This document shows positions 1-12,288 of a DNA stretch of 64,000 nt, piece after piece. Within the stretch, counting starts at the first letter, position 1, and each line of letters begins with the position of its first letter. A model generated the notes under the pieces. It was not told where the DNA came from and searched no databases. It worked only from the letters and a program-made list of their open reading frames with translations. The stretch is taken from positions 1-64,000 of the forward strand of contig NZ_CP017768.1 in assembly GCF_002813695.1 (NCBI RefSeq). The letters are read 5' to 3'. This DNA is from Methanobacterium subterraneum (lineage in GTDB: Archaea; Methanobacteriota; Methanobacteria; Methanobacteriales; Methanobacteriaceae). The position numbers were made by a program, and so were the translations under genes.

Positions 1-450
1 ATGGGAAATGAACACCTAAAATTCATGATAGAGGCTCAAAAAGAGGCTGAGAAGAGTTTAAGTGATGGTGGAATTCCAATTGGTTCGGTTCTTGTAAAAA
101 ATGATGATATAATAGGCAGAGGGCATAATAAAAGGATTCAAATGGGGTCCAGTATTCTCCATGCTGAGATGGATTGCCTGGAAAACGCAGGTAGGCTGAA
201 ATCAACAGATTATAAAGACTGTGTAATTTATACCACCCTCTCACCATGTGCCATGTGTTCCGGGGCAATAATTCTCTATAACATCCCAGTGGTAGTTATG
301 GGGGAGAATGAAAACTTTCAAGGACCTGAACAGTATTTAACAGACTCCGAAGTGGAGTTGATAAATCTAGACCTAGATTCGTGTAAAGATCTGCTGGGAA
401 ACTTTATTGAAAACAATTCTGAATTATGGGATGAGGACATTGGGGTATGA
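1..450 (+). CDS. Yeast-type cytosine deaminase
   Basis: 149-residue zinc deaminase of the cytidine/deoxycytidylate deaminase fold. It probably deaminates cytosine to uracil (pyrimidine salvage) in the cytosol. Zinc and catalytic residues are visible: HAE (His54, Glu56) and PCAMC (Cys83, Cys86), with a substrate-contacting Asn in RGHN (Asn43). From memory the whole chain aligns with yeast Fcy1, including GHNKRIQMGS, LENAGRL, TLSPCAMCSGAII and the C-terminal WDEDIG, rather than with bacterial CodA (a TIM barrel) or TadA. The length equals the fungal enzyme. The ATG is the first base of the window, so its ribosome binding site cannot be seen and an upstream start is not excluded. Substrate specificity is inferred from this similarity. 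Confidence 0.85.
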   Translation: MGNEHLKFMIEAQKEAEKSLSDGGIPIGSVLVKNDDIIGRGHNKRIQMGSSILHAEMDCLENAGRLKSTDYKDCVIYTTLSPCAMCSGAIILYNIPVVVMGENENFQGPEQYLTDSEVELINLDLDSCKDLLGNFIENNSELWDEDIGV

Positions 451-690
451 TTTGAAATTCATTAATGGGCGTAAGTGGATCCAAGGTAGGTTTTTTTTTG
501 TTTGGATTTTTTTCGGAACTATCTATATTAATATTAATAAAGGAAAATTATTTTACAAAAAAATAACAACAATATATTATTGTAATGAATGTTTGGTATG
601 CCTTGAATTTCAGTAAAAAAGTTTCATTAAAAGAAATATGAAAAAACCGAGATTTGGGACAACTAAAAAAAGGGCATAGAAAAATATGGG
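451..690. other. AT-rich intergenic with T-runs
   Basis: No gene seen. After the deaminase stop there are two T-runs (about 490-498 and 505-511) that could serve as an archaeal oligo-T terminator on the plus strand. The rest is AT-rich sequence leading to the ribosome binding site of the next gene. Confidence 0.35.
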
Positions 691-699
691 GTGATAGAA

Positions 700-1062
700 A
701 TGGTTAAATGGGGACCAGTAATTGTGGGATTTATTTTAGCAATTATTCTGGGTAACTTATTTGGGGTTTATGTGAATCAGTACTGGGGTGTGAACCTGGG
801 ATTATTCATTGCAGGATTCATCGTTGGATACTGGGTACACGAGGGGACAATTGGTGGTTTGTGGAATGCTACTGTAGCTGGTGCACTCGGATCCATAATA
901 CTGGCCATTCTACTCATTGTGGGAGGAACTATCTTTGGTGGTATTGCTGGATTTGCAGCAGGAGCAGTAACTGGTTTCACCATTGTTATTGTATCTCTAA
1001 TCGCCAACATTGTTTTCATGGGTGTTGGTGGTGCCATTGGCGGATTGATCAGTGGAAGTTAA
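700..1062 (+). CDS. Small glycine-rich four-helix membrane protein (DUF5518-like)
   Basis: About 120 residues, almost entirely hydrophobic, with roughly four transmembrane segments and many Gly/Ala small-residue packing motifs such as GGAIGGLISG at the C-terminus. It resembles the small archaeal membrane proteins grouped as DUF5518; the function is unknown. ATG at 700 is preferred over the in-frame GTG at 691, because GGGGTGAT at 688-695 is then a well-placed ribosome binding site. It stands alone between the deaminase and the convergent TPR gene. Confidence 0.6.
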   Translation: MVKWGPVIVGFILAIILGNLFGVYVNQYWGVNLGLFIAGFIVGYWVHEGTIGGLWNATVAGALGSIILAILLIVGGTIFGGIAGFAAGAVTGFTIVIVSLIANIVFMGVGGAIGGLISGS

Positions 1063-1204
1063 GAAAACTAATCAATTTAATTATTTTCTTTATTTTGTTT
1101 GGTCGTGATATTCTTGGATCGCTTATAAATCGTTTTAAAAGTTAATACAGCCTATATTCACGATTTATATATTGAAATTAAAATTTTGGGGTATTGAGAT
1201 TTCA

Positions 1205-2338
1205 TCAGAGATTTTCAAGGCATTCGTCCATTAAAATCTGTGCATCTTCATTTTCAGGGTTTATAATAAGGGTTTTTCTGAAACATTTTGCTGCGTCTTC
1301 GAACTGGTTTAGTTCCATGAATGCCACGCCTTTGTTACTCAGGAAGATCTCGTTATCGGGTTCCAGGAGTAATGCTTTGTTATAACATTCCACAGCTTCA
1401 TTGAAACGGTTTAATTCCATTAAAGCGTTACCCTTACGATTCCAAGTGGAAGAATCTGTTTCATCATCCAGGCACAGTTCAAGGGAACGATCGTAACAGT
1501 CCAAAGCATCTTCGGCCCGGTCAATTTGGGATAAGAGGTTTCCTTTAGCGTTCCATGCTTCGGAGTCCTGTGGGTTTAATTTCAGAATTTTATTATAGCA
1601 GTTCAATGCATCACTGAAACGTCCCAGCATCTCAAAAATGAAACCCCTCCAGTACAATACCAACACATTTTCATCGTTGATCTCCAGAGCCCTATCACTG
1701 GTTTTAAGTGCTTCTTCTGGGCGGTTGGAGTTTAAAAGAGCTATGGCCTTATTATTTAACACATATTCGTTATCTGGTTCCAGTTCCAGGGCCTGATCAT
1801 AACATCTCATGGCTTCAGGAAACTTCCCAAGTCTTGAAAGATTATCTCCCTTTCGATTAAGGAGGTAAACATCGTTAGGGTCAATCTTTAAAGCAGCACT
1901 GTAACATACCACTGATTTATCGAATTTACCTACATCAAAGAGTATGTCTGCTCTTTTGGTTATCATTGCCTTCTCATTTATTTTAGCCCCTTCCCATTCA
2001 TCCATGGGAAGTTTACGGAATCTTATAACTTGAAAAAGGGACTCTGCGCTGGTATGTTCGGGATACATCTTGCGGAATTCGGCTTCAAGTTCCGAAGCAT
2101 CATGGAAACCTTCTTCACGGGCGAGTTCATCATTTTTGATTAAATCAGAGAATTTAATCACATCCACTTCGGTGACTTCTGCTTCAAATAGTTTTTTACG
2201 CTCTTTGGAAATTAGATTCCAGTAACAGTGCAGACGGTCTCCATGGGATAGTGGGTTTTTCCATAACTTGCGGATGGTGGTGGTTTTCTGACCGGTAATA
2301 AGGTCCAAATGACGGCTTCCAAATAGCAGGATCGGTAT
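1205..2338 (-). CDS. ASCH-TPR fusion protein with apparent AUA start
   Basis: The N-terminal ~110 residues form an ASCH domain (PUA-like RNA-binding fold), recognised by the GxKxxTIR signature (GQKTTTIRKLW). Seven tandem TPR repeats of ~34 residues follow to the C-terminus. The first ATG/GTG/TTG is a TTG at 2308, but the frame stays open upstream and encodes ILLFGSRHLDLI, the expected first strand and helix of ASCH. A stop (TAA, 2341-2339) closes that frame. A strong GGAGGGTG (2350-2343) lies four bases before an ATA at 2338-2336, so ATA is the best-placed start, giving ~377 residues. Role unknown: ASCH suggests RNA or nucleotide binding and TPRs suggest a protein scaffold. Confidence 0.7.
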   Translation of the reverse strand: MPILLFGSRHLDLITGQKTTTIRKLWKNPLSHGDRLHCYWNLISKERKKLFEAEVTEVDVIKFSDLIKNDELAREEGFHDASELEAEFRKMYPEHTSAESLFQVIRFRKLPMDEWEGAKINEKAMITKRADILFDVGKFDKSVVCYSAALKIDPNDVYLLNRKGDNLSRLGKFPEAMRCYDQALELEPDNEYVLNNKAIALLNSNRPEEALKTSDRALEINDENVLVLYWRGFIFEMLGRFSDALNCYNKILKLNPQDSEAWNAKGNLLSQIDRAEDALDCYDRSLELCLDDETDSSTWNRKGNALMELNRFNEAVECYNKALLLEPDNEIFLSNKGVAFMELNQFEDAAKCFRKTLIINPENEDAQILMDECLENL

Positions 2339-2487
2339 TTAACACCCTCCATAAGGTTATTCATGAGAAATGTAAAATTTTAAAGTTTTATTTTGAAATA
2401 AATAGATTGTTAATAATTATCTAAAGTTTTGCTTAGAATTCTTTGACTAATACTCTTTTTCATGGGTAAATATCATTAATTTATTAT

Positions 2488-3183
2488 TTATATTATCTCA
2501 TCACCAAATTCGGAGGATTTAATCTTTACTTTTCCTAATATTGGTTTAATTTTTTGAGCTATTTCTCGGAGTTCTTGGGGGTCAGTGTTTGGTGTTTTTT
2601 TCAACTTATCATCAAGGACAGTTTTGTTACGGAATTGCTGTAGGGTGTAAATGTCGCATTTTATGTTTTCAGCAATATTCTTCACATCTCCAGGTTCCAG
2701 GAGTCCTGGTACGAAGGTGGTTCTGCATTCCAGGAAACAGGTTGAATTGGCCACCACTTCCATACTTTTTTCCACTTTTTCACCAATCCGGGCACCAATA
2801 ACTTCCTGGTATTTGTGGAAGGGGGCTTTAACATCCAGGGCAACGTAGTCCACTAATTCAATTATTTCAGAGAGCCGTTCGGGGTAACATCCATTGGTGT
2901 CCAATTTGGTTTTCAAACCTTTCTGCTGGGAATACTCCAAAATTTGGCGGACATCTTCAATCTGCATCATTGGTTCTCCCCCGGTAACCACCACGGCATC
3001 AATGAAGTCCTGGGCGTTATCAATCTCACTTTTTATATTTGATAATGAAACACTCTCTCCCCCATCAATAATCTCTGGATTGTGACAGTATGGGCATCTT
3101 AATTGACAACCACCGGTAAATATAACCAGGGACATTTTACCGGGATATTCAACCGAAGAGAATATTACCCCTCCAATTATCAT
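2488..3183 (-). CDS. Radical SAM activase, NrdG/PflA type
   Basis: 231-residue radical SAM protein. The 4Fe-4S site is CQLRCPYC (Cx3Cx2C) near residues 28-35, with VVVTGGEP as the downstream SAM-binding GGE motif. It fits the archaeal anaerobic ribonucleoside-triphosphate reductase activating proteins, which generate the glycyl radical on NrdD. No nrdD is present in the window, so the partner is inferred. The start ATG overlaps the stop of the 60-residue upstream gene by four bases (ATGA), showing translational coupling. The hisC gene lies further upstream on the same strand. Confidence 0.8.
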   Translation of the reverse strand: MIIGGVIFSSVEYPGKMSLVIFTGGCQLRCPYCHNPEIIDGGESVSLSNIKSEIDNAQDFIDAVVVTGGEPMMQIEDVRQILEYSQQKGLKTKLDTNGCYPERLSEIIELVDYVALDVKAPFHKYQEVIGARIGEKVEKSMEVVANSTCFLECRTTFVPGLLEPGDVKNIAENIKCDIYTLQQFRNKTVLDDKLKKTPNTDPQELREIAQKIKPILGKVKIKSSEFGDEII

Positions 3184-3362
3184 GAAATCTCCCCATAGGC
3201 ACTTATTTCCTGAGATCTGCCTGTGTTATGATCTTTTATATTCATTAATCCCTTAATCCATTTTTCCGATAATGCTTGTGTATCTTTGGTTTTTCTTGAA
3301 AATTTCACCCTTTCATCCCCTAACTCATAATTCAAATTAACGAATCCGTTAGCAGTTTTCAC
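3180..3362 (-). CDS. 60-residue protein coupled to the NrdG-like activase
   Basis: Small basic/polar protein with no recognised domain. It begins at GTG 3362, preceded by GAGGT about ten bases upstream, and its TGA overlaps the ATG of the radical SAM gene. The tight coupling and sensible composition argue that it is real. It might be an accessory factor of the activase or the remnant of a longer protein; nothing in the sequence decides. No cysteines or membrane segments are seen. Confidence 0.5.
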   Translation of the reverse strand: MKTANGFVNLNYELGDERVKFSRKTKDTQALSEKWIKGLMNIKDHNTGRSQEISAYGEIS

Positions 3363-3398
3363 AGAATTTAAACCTCTACTGGACTGTTAGTGTAATAC

Positions 3399-4499
3399 TT
3401 ATATTAGAATGTCCCTTAACACATTTATAAATCGTTCATCCTCTTCCAGAGTGGCTACACTCACTCTTATATAATAATCATCCAACCCACGGAACGAACT
3501 ACAATCCCTGACTATTATACCATTTTTCATGAGTTCCTCTGAGATTTCCTTGGAATTCATCCCGGTCCCACGAACATCTACTAAGATATAGTTGGCCCGG
3601 GACGGGAAAACCTTCAACTCTGGGAATTTGGACATTTTCTGGTAAAGGTAATCCCTGCTCTGGATGGAAAGCTGGGTGGATTTAGCGATGTAACCAGGAT
3701 CATCTAGGGTGGCTGCTGCAGCGATGTAAGATAGTCTAATAAGGCTGAAAACAGGTTTAACACGGTGCATGTACTGGATGAATTTTTCATCTCCAATTCC
3801 ATAACCAATTCTCATACCTGCCAGTCCCATTACCTTGGAAAAGGTTCGGAGGATGAATAGGTTGTCATAGTCTGCCAGGAGTTCCAGATTGTTAACACCG
3901 GAAAACTCCCAGTAAGCTTCATCAACCACTACTAGAGCATCGGTACTCTCTAAAATGGTTTTAATATCCTTTTTATCAATCAAACCTCCGGTGGGGTTGT
4001 TGGGAGTGCACAGAAAGATTACTTTTGTCTGGGGAGTGATAGCTTCCAGTACTGAATCAACATCCAACTGGTTTTTGCCAATATCCCAGCGGGCATAAAC
4101 TGGAACTGCCCCGTGTATGTTGAAGGTGAATTCATAATACATGTAGGATGGTGGATGGATAATGTACTCATCACCGGGTTCCATCAGAGTTTTGGCCAGA
4201 ACATCCAGGATCTCATCTGCACCGTCTCCCCCTATGATAATATTTTCAGAATCCACACCGGCATATTCTGCGATCTTACCCTTCAAATCATCAATATTGG
4301 ATTCAGGATAGGTGTGAATTCTGTGGAGATTCTCTTCCAGGGCTTTAATAGCTTTGGGTGAGGGTCCCATGGGGTTTTCATTGGAACCCATTCTAATTAT
4401 TTTAATAGGATCAAGACCGTAAGCACGGGCCAGATCTGCATTGGACCGGCCAGGAACATATGGATCAAGTTCATTAACTGTTTTTTTCACATTAACCAT
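3399..4499 (-). CDS. hisC: Histidinol-phosphate aminotransferase
   Basis: About 366-residue class I/II PLP aminotransferase that converts imidazole-acetol phosphate and glutamate to histidinol phosphate in histidine synthesis. Seen: N-terminal LDPYVPG, GSNENPMGPSP, the GGDGADEI loop, CTPNNPTGG, VVDEAYWEF and the PLP lysine in RTFSKVMGLAGMRIGY. These are hallmarks of HisC, and the length is normal. ATG 4499 (MVNVKK) is preferred to the in-frame TTG at 4508; upstream GGATTGAT can act as ribosome binding site. No other his genes are nearby, as is usual in archaea with scattered his genes. Confidence 0.9.
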   Translation of the reverse strand: MVNVKKTVNELDPYVPGRSNADLARAYGLDPIKIIRMGSNENPMGPSPKAIKALEENLHRIHTYPESNIDDLKGKIAEYAGVDSENIIIGGDGADEILDVLAKTLMEPGDEYIIHPPSYMYYEFTFNIHGAVPVYARWDIGKNQLDVDSVLEAITPQTKVIFLCTPNNPTGGLIDKKDIKTILESTDALVVVDEAYWEFSGVNNLELLADYDNLFILRTFSKVMGLAGMRIGYGIGDEKFIQYMHRVKPVFSLIRLSYIAAAATLDDPGYIAKSTQLSIQSRDYLYQKMSKFPELKVFPSRANYILVDVRGTGMNSKEISEELMKNGIIVRDCSSFRGLDDYYIRVSVATLEEDERFINVLRDILI

Positions 4500-4610
4500 T
4501 AAAATCAATCCAGCAACGTTTTTGTCATTTATACCATTGTTATTAATGTAAATGATGATATTCCATTAAATATCATCCATTATTGACAACCTACTTTTAT
4601 AGGTCCACAA

Positions 4611-5084
4611 TTATTCTTTACTTTGACGAGACAGCTTTAAATAACGTAGGGCATTTTCTTTAATCTGTTCTATTTCTTCTTCGGTAAGTTCGCGCACAAC
4701 CTTGGCAGGAACACCCATTATTAAACTCCCCTCCGGGAAAACCTTCCCTCCAGACACTAATGATCCCGCAGCCACTATACTGTTTTTATGGATGTGGCTA
4801 CCATTGAGTAAAGTGGCATTCATGCCAATAATGCAGTTATCATCAACACTGCAACCATGAAGCACTGCTGCATGTCCCACTGAAACATAATCTCCTAATT
4901 TAAGGGGGAAATCTATTGAAGAGTGCAGCACAGAGTTATCCTGTACATTGGAAAACTTACCAATGGTTATGCTTTCTATATCTCCCCTGATCACCGCATT
5001 ATACCAGATGGAAGATTTCTCACCTATATCCACGTTTCCAATGGTGTGAACACCAGGAAAAATCTGAACACTGGGATGTATCAT
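4611..5084 (-). CDS. Gamma carbonic anhydrase-like hexapeptide protein
   Basis: 157 residues built on left-handed beta-helix hexapeptide repeats. The zinc-ligand pattern of gamma carbonic anhydrases is present: RGD followed by DNSVLHSS (first His) and VGHAAVLHGC (two more His). It belongs to the YrdA/ferripyochelin-binding branch, which lacks the acidic loop of Methanosarcina Cam. Carbonic anhydrase activity is therefore possible but not assured; an acyltransferase-like or purely metal-binding role remains open. It lies on the same strand between glmU and hisC, each separated by clear intergenic gaps. Confidence 0.8.
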   Translation of the reverse strand: MIHPSVQIFPGVHTIGNVDIGEKSSIWYNAVIRGDIESITIGKFSNVQDNSVLHSSIDFPLKLGDYVSVGHAAVLHGCSVDDNCIIGMNATLLNGSHIHKNSIVAAGSLVSGGKVFPEGSLIMGVPAKVVRELTEEEIEQIKENALRYLKLSRQSKE

Positions 5085-5372
5085 AGTCTAAATTATGATT
5101 TCTACTCATAAAAACATTTCACAAAAGGGGTAGTGATTGTAATTATTATTCTTAGAATTCATTTAATAGTATTTCAGTATTCTAGTTTGTAATATTCATT
5201 GAATTCATGAGTATCCATAAATTTCATTAAGTATTCGTATATTATCAGTTAAAAAAAATTACTGGAATTTTATCGTATATACACACTTTAAATGAAATCC
5301 CCTTCTTAAAATTGATACAAGATACGTAAAAAAATATAAATATTTAATGATGTGGTTTACAGGAGAAATCTA
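5085..5372. other. AT-rich intergenic region
   Basis: Between the gamma carbonic anhydrase-like gene and glmU. No open frame of note. It holds repeated TTCATTAA/ATTCATT-like words and AT-rich promoter-like sequence for the minus-strand gene starting at 5084. No structured RNA was recognised. Confidence 0.3.
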
Positions 5373-6653
<1,281 letters not shown>

Positions 6654-6725
6654 TCAAACTCCTCTTTAAATTCTTTCTATTTTCAAATGCTCTTTTTAGC
6701 TGGTCTTTCCAGTTAATCTGAAACA

Positions 6726-8086
6726 TCAAATAATATTTATAAGATCATTGATGAAATTTGCTGCTTTTCCATGTATCATCATTGCATTGTCTTCGGTTTT
6801 CCCTTCTAAAGTAATCCGGATGAATGATTCAGTTCCGGAAGGTCTTACCAGAACCCAGCTTCCATCGGTGAATGATATTCTAACTCCATCTTTAAGGTTA
6901 ATATCTGCCACATCTTCGTAGACAAGGGAAAGATCAGTTTCGGCTTTCTGCATTATTGGATCCTTTTGATCTTCCTTGCAGTCGATTTTATCCCTTATGG
7001 TGGGATAACTGGGAACCTGGTCTAAAAGTTGGGAGAGGGGTCCTTTACTTTGAACCAATTGTATAACCCTCAGGGCGGATAATATTCCATCAGGACACAT
7101 GCAGAACTGGGGATGTAACCATGTGCCGGATGGTTCACCTCCGAAGTTGGCATTAATGGTGTGGATCATCTCAGCCACATGCACATCGCCTACTTTGGTT
7201 CTTTCTACTTTCCCCCCTACTTCTTCCATGGCACGGTCAATACAGGCCGAGGCATCCACGGTTGTAACCACACAGCCACCTATTTCTGCTGATACCAGTG
7301 CCAATATTTTGTCAAAATCAGCCATTCTTCCCTTATCATCCACGGCTATCATGCGGTCGGCATCACCATCATGGGCTATCCCCAGGTCTGCTTCAGTGAC
7401 CTTTACCACCTTCATTAATTCCTGGAGGTTGGCTTCTGATGGTTCTGGTTTCCGTCCAGGGAAGAAACCGTCTGGCTGAGCATTAAGACTAATAACCTTA
7501 CAACCGGCCTTTCGGAGGATGAGTGGAGATAGGTGTGATGCAGCGCCATTGGCACAGTCAACAACCACCTTCAATCCAGGTTTAATATCAATTAAACCCA
7601 GGAGATCTTCAATATAATCATTAACAACTGGACTTATATCGGTGATTTTGCCGATATTTTCCCAGGATGTTTTATAAAAATTATTTTCATGGATTATTTT
7701 CTCGATAGTCCTTTCTTGTTCCTGAAGGTATGCCATTCCATCAGGGTTCCATAGTTTAATCCCATTATCTGGTGAGGGATTGTGAGAAGCAGTGATCATT
7801 ACTCCGGCATCGGCATTCAGTTTCATGGTGGCGTAGCCCACCACTGGTGTGGGTACCATTCCCACTGTTAAGACTTGGCAGCCACCCTGTAGGATACCTG
7901 CAGTGACTGCTCTTTCCAGCATCAGGTTGGAAGTTCGGGTGTCATATCCCACTACTACTTTATGTCCTTTTCCCAGGTAAGTTGAAATGGCTTTCCCGAC
8001 ATTTAAGGCCAGTTCGGGGTTATTTCTTCTGCTATTTTTCCCCGTATTCCAGAGGTGCCGAAGAGTTTGGGAATCTCCTGATCCAT
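6726..8086 (-). CDS. glmM: Phosphoglucosamine mutase, interrupted by a one-base deletion
   Basis: Alpha-D-phosphohexomutase converting glucosamine-6-phosphate to glucosamine-1-phosphate for GlmU. Seen: the phosphoserine loop ITASHNPSPDNG, the metal loop DGDADRM, the sugar-binding GGEPSG and the C-terminal phosphate loop RPSGTES. The long frame opens only at GTG 7952 (MGYDTR). The missing N-terminus is encoded just upstream in another frame: ATG 8086 gives MDQEIPKLFGTSGIRGK up to EEITP and then runs into TAA at 8005-8003. Adding one base near 8014-8019 (CCCCGAACTG to CCCCGGAACTG) restores ELALNVGKA and joins both parts into 453 codons, the normal length. As written the gene is broken; sequencing error is a serious alternative. 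Confidence 0.85.
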
Positions 8087-8090
8087 GTCG

Positions 8091-9317
<1,227 letters not shown>

Positions 9318-9321
9318 GCTA

Positions 9322-9987
<666 letters not shown>

Positions 9988-10000
9988 CTATCTCCCAGAT

Positions 10001-10608
<608 letters not shown>

Positions 10609-10860
10609 ACGTATTATATTTGCGTATTATCTCGTAAGATTTCTATTTTTATAGAACTCGCAGTTCTAGATAAATTCGAAAAATCACAAACTAGTCTAAA
10701 AGTTTAGAATCATTTATTATAAATCTCATTCATGGTTTATAAATATTGCCAAAGGTTGATGGATGCATAAAAATCATTCATCTAGGGGTTACTATTGATA
10801 GTACCAATGCTTCACATGCCTTTCATTCACTTTTTATATTAATTTTAGATTTTTCTCCAT

Positions 10861-11135
10861 CTATACTATAATTTCACCGTTCAATTTCTGAGAAAGAGAT
10901 TTTATAATTTCGGGGGAAAAACTAGTATAAATTCATTGTAACCCGGAAGGTAAAATGTTTTCGGTGAGAAGTTTTTCAAAATTGTTTCTCTAAATTCCTT
11001 CCTACTTACATAGTCCTTGGTGAGATAATAACCTTCGGAGTAGATGGCCATATAGGATATCATGATTGGTATTTTTATCATTTCCATAGAGATGAAGATG
11101 TTCGGTGGATACCACCCATATTCCCTTCAGATCAT
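10861..11135 (-). pseudogene. Decayed small gene of unknown family
   Basis: A strong AGGGGTGA is followed by ATG 11135, but codon 3 is an in-frame TGA. After it the frame is open and protein-like, including SEGYYLTKDYVSRKEF and FSPKTFYLPGYNEFILVF. It ends at TAA 10904-10902, right after a CCCCCG run. Adding one base at that run (near 10908) continues as PPEIIKSLSQKLNGEIIV to a TAG at 10863-10861. The reconstructed product would be ~91 residues. Two defects suggest a real pseudogene, or an error plus a wrong start. No family is recognised. It lies alone in the 740-base gap between rps3ae and the next plus-strand gene. Confidence 0.4.
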
Positions 11136-11330
11136 TTCACCCCTGCATAATATTGTCATGATAGATAAGTAAAAGTTTTTATCTAAGCAATAATAAAATC
11201 TTATTTGATATTTAACTTAATTCAATCCTGGAAATTTAATCTGAAATAAGAAATTATTTGAAATCTTTATTGTGATTGATATTTTTCAAAACTGGAAGTT
11301 TTTGTTGGCAGAATTTGGGGGGACAGGGGT

Positions 11331-11807
11331 ATGTGGAAAACATCCAATAAAATATGGATAATAACCACTGCACCACTGGTGATAGTGGGGTTGGGGTTTA
11401 TTATTTTTGGAGTTATGGCCTCTCCAGAGGCTCTTACTGATGATGGATATTCTCTTAAAAATTTCTACTACTTCATGGGTGGTTCTTTTATTATTTTCCC
11501 ACTTGTAGCTGCTCTTGGAGTTTATTACTACTACAAAAGGATTAATGATCGTGAAGTTTTCCTTATAAATGAGGGTATAAGGGGTGAAGCAGAGATATTA
11601 AGCAGGGAACAAACTGGAACTTACATTAATGAACAGCCACAAGTTAAATTCAAACTCCTAATCACCACTCCCGACATGGCACCATACGAGTTGGAACATA
11701 AAGAAATAGTAAATTTACTGGACATGGGTTCAATCCCGGAGGGTAAGAAAATGCAAGTAGTAGTGAATCCCAATAATCCCCAGGATATCATGTTGATTTT
11801 TGATTGA
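11331..11807 (+). CDS. Two-helix membrane protein with soluble C-terminal domain (DUF3592-like)
   Basis: 158 residues. Two transmembrane segments (about 9-30 and 48-67) enclose a short outer loop. A ~90-residue soluble beta-rich domain follows, with GEAEILSREQTGTYINEQP and a VNPNNPQDIML ending. That ending and the layout resemble DUF3592-type proteins, where the C-terminal stretch holds a VxYNPxNPxxa-like motif. Function unknown. The start is secure: GGGGGGACAGGGGT stands directly before ATG 11331. Confidence 0.6.
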   Translation: MWKTSNKIWIITTAPLVIVGLGFIIFGVMASPEALTDDGYSLKNFYYFMGGSFIIFPLVAALGVYYYYKRINDREVFLINEGIRGEAEILSREQTGTYINEQPQVKFKLLITTPDMAPYELEHKEIVNLLDMGSIPEGKKMQVVVNPNNPQDIMLIFD

Positions 11808-11883
11808 TTGGAGCAAATATTGGTCAATTTAGATTAATATGAATTTCTTTTATGGGTATAATCAAGTTAGTTTAAAATATAAT

Positions 11884-12207
11884 TCATAGATTACCCATGA
11901 ACCTTTCATGTTTAATGAAACGCTCTAAAACCTCTTCCACAGTTCCTTCATCCTCAACTAATTTCAGATTAGCTTTTTTTATCCCGTATTTGGCTTTCAT
12001 CCCTGCTTGAGCTACTATAACAACTTCACAGTCCTCCAGGGTGCTGAGATTCTTAGACCATTGGTGTTTTTCCTCAGGGTTAATGTTGGTTTCAATGTAT
12101 TCTACAAAATCCGCTTCATCTCCATTCCACTGGTATATGATGAATCCTTTAGCCCGGCCGAAGTGTTCAGTGTTTATCCGGTCTGATGTTCCAATTGCAA
12201 TCCGCAT
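11884..12207 (-). CDS. NifX/NafY-type iron-molybdenum cofactor-binding-like protein
   Basis: 107 residues of the dinitrogenase iron-molybdenum cofactor family, an RNase H-like fold. It has the typical start MRIAIGTSD, then INTEHFGRAKGFIIY with the conserved His-Phe-Gly, and the central VVIVAQAGMKAKYGI. Methanogens carry many such stand-alone domains, thought to bind or carry Fe-S or metal clusters; nitrogenase genes are absent here. GGAGGAGG lies seven bases before ATG 12207, a very strong ribosome binding site. Confidence 0.8.
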   Translation of the reverse strand: MRIAIGTSDRINTEHFGRAKGFIIYQWNGDEADFVEYIETNINPEEKHQWSKNLSTLEDCEVVIVAQAGMKAKYGIKKANLKLVEDEGTVEEVLERFIKHERFMGNL

Positions 12208-12288
12208 GATGAATTCCTCCTCCTATCTAAATTTGATTTGGACCATTAATGGTAGTGATATTCTTATTTGAATAGAATATGGATTTTT

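Noticed and set aside
11884..12207. NifX-like protein considered as evidence for nitrogen fixation
   Set aside because: No nif structural or cofactor genes are in the window, and stand-alone family members are common in methanogens.
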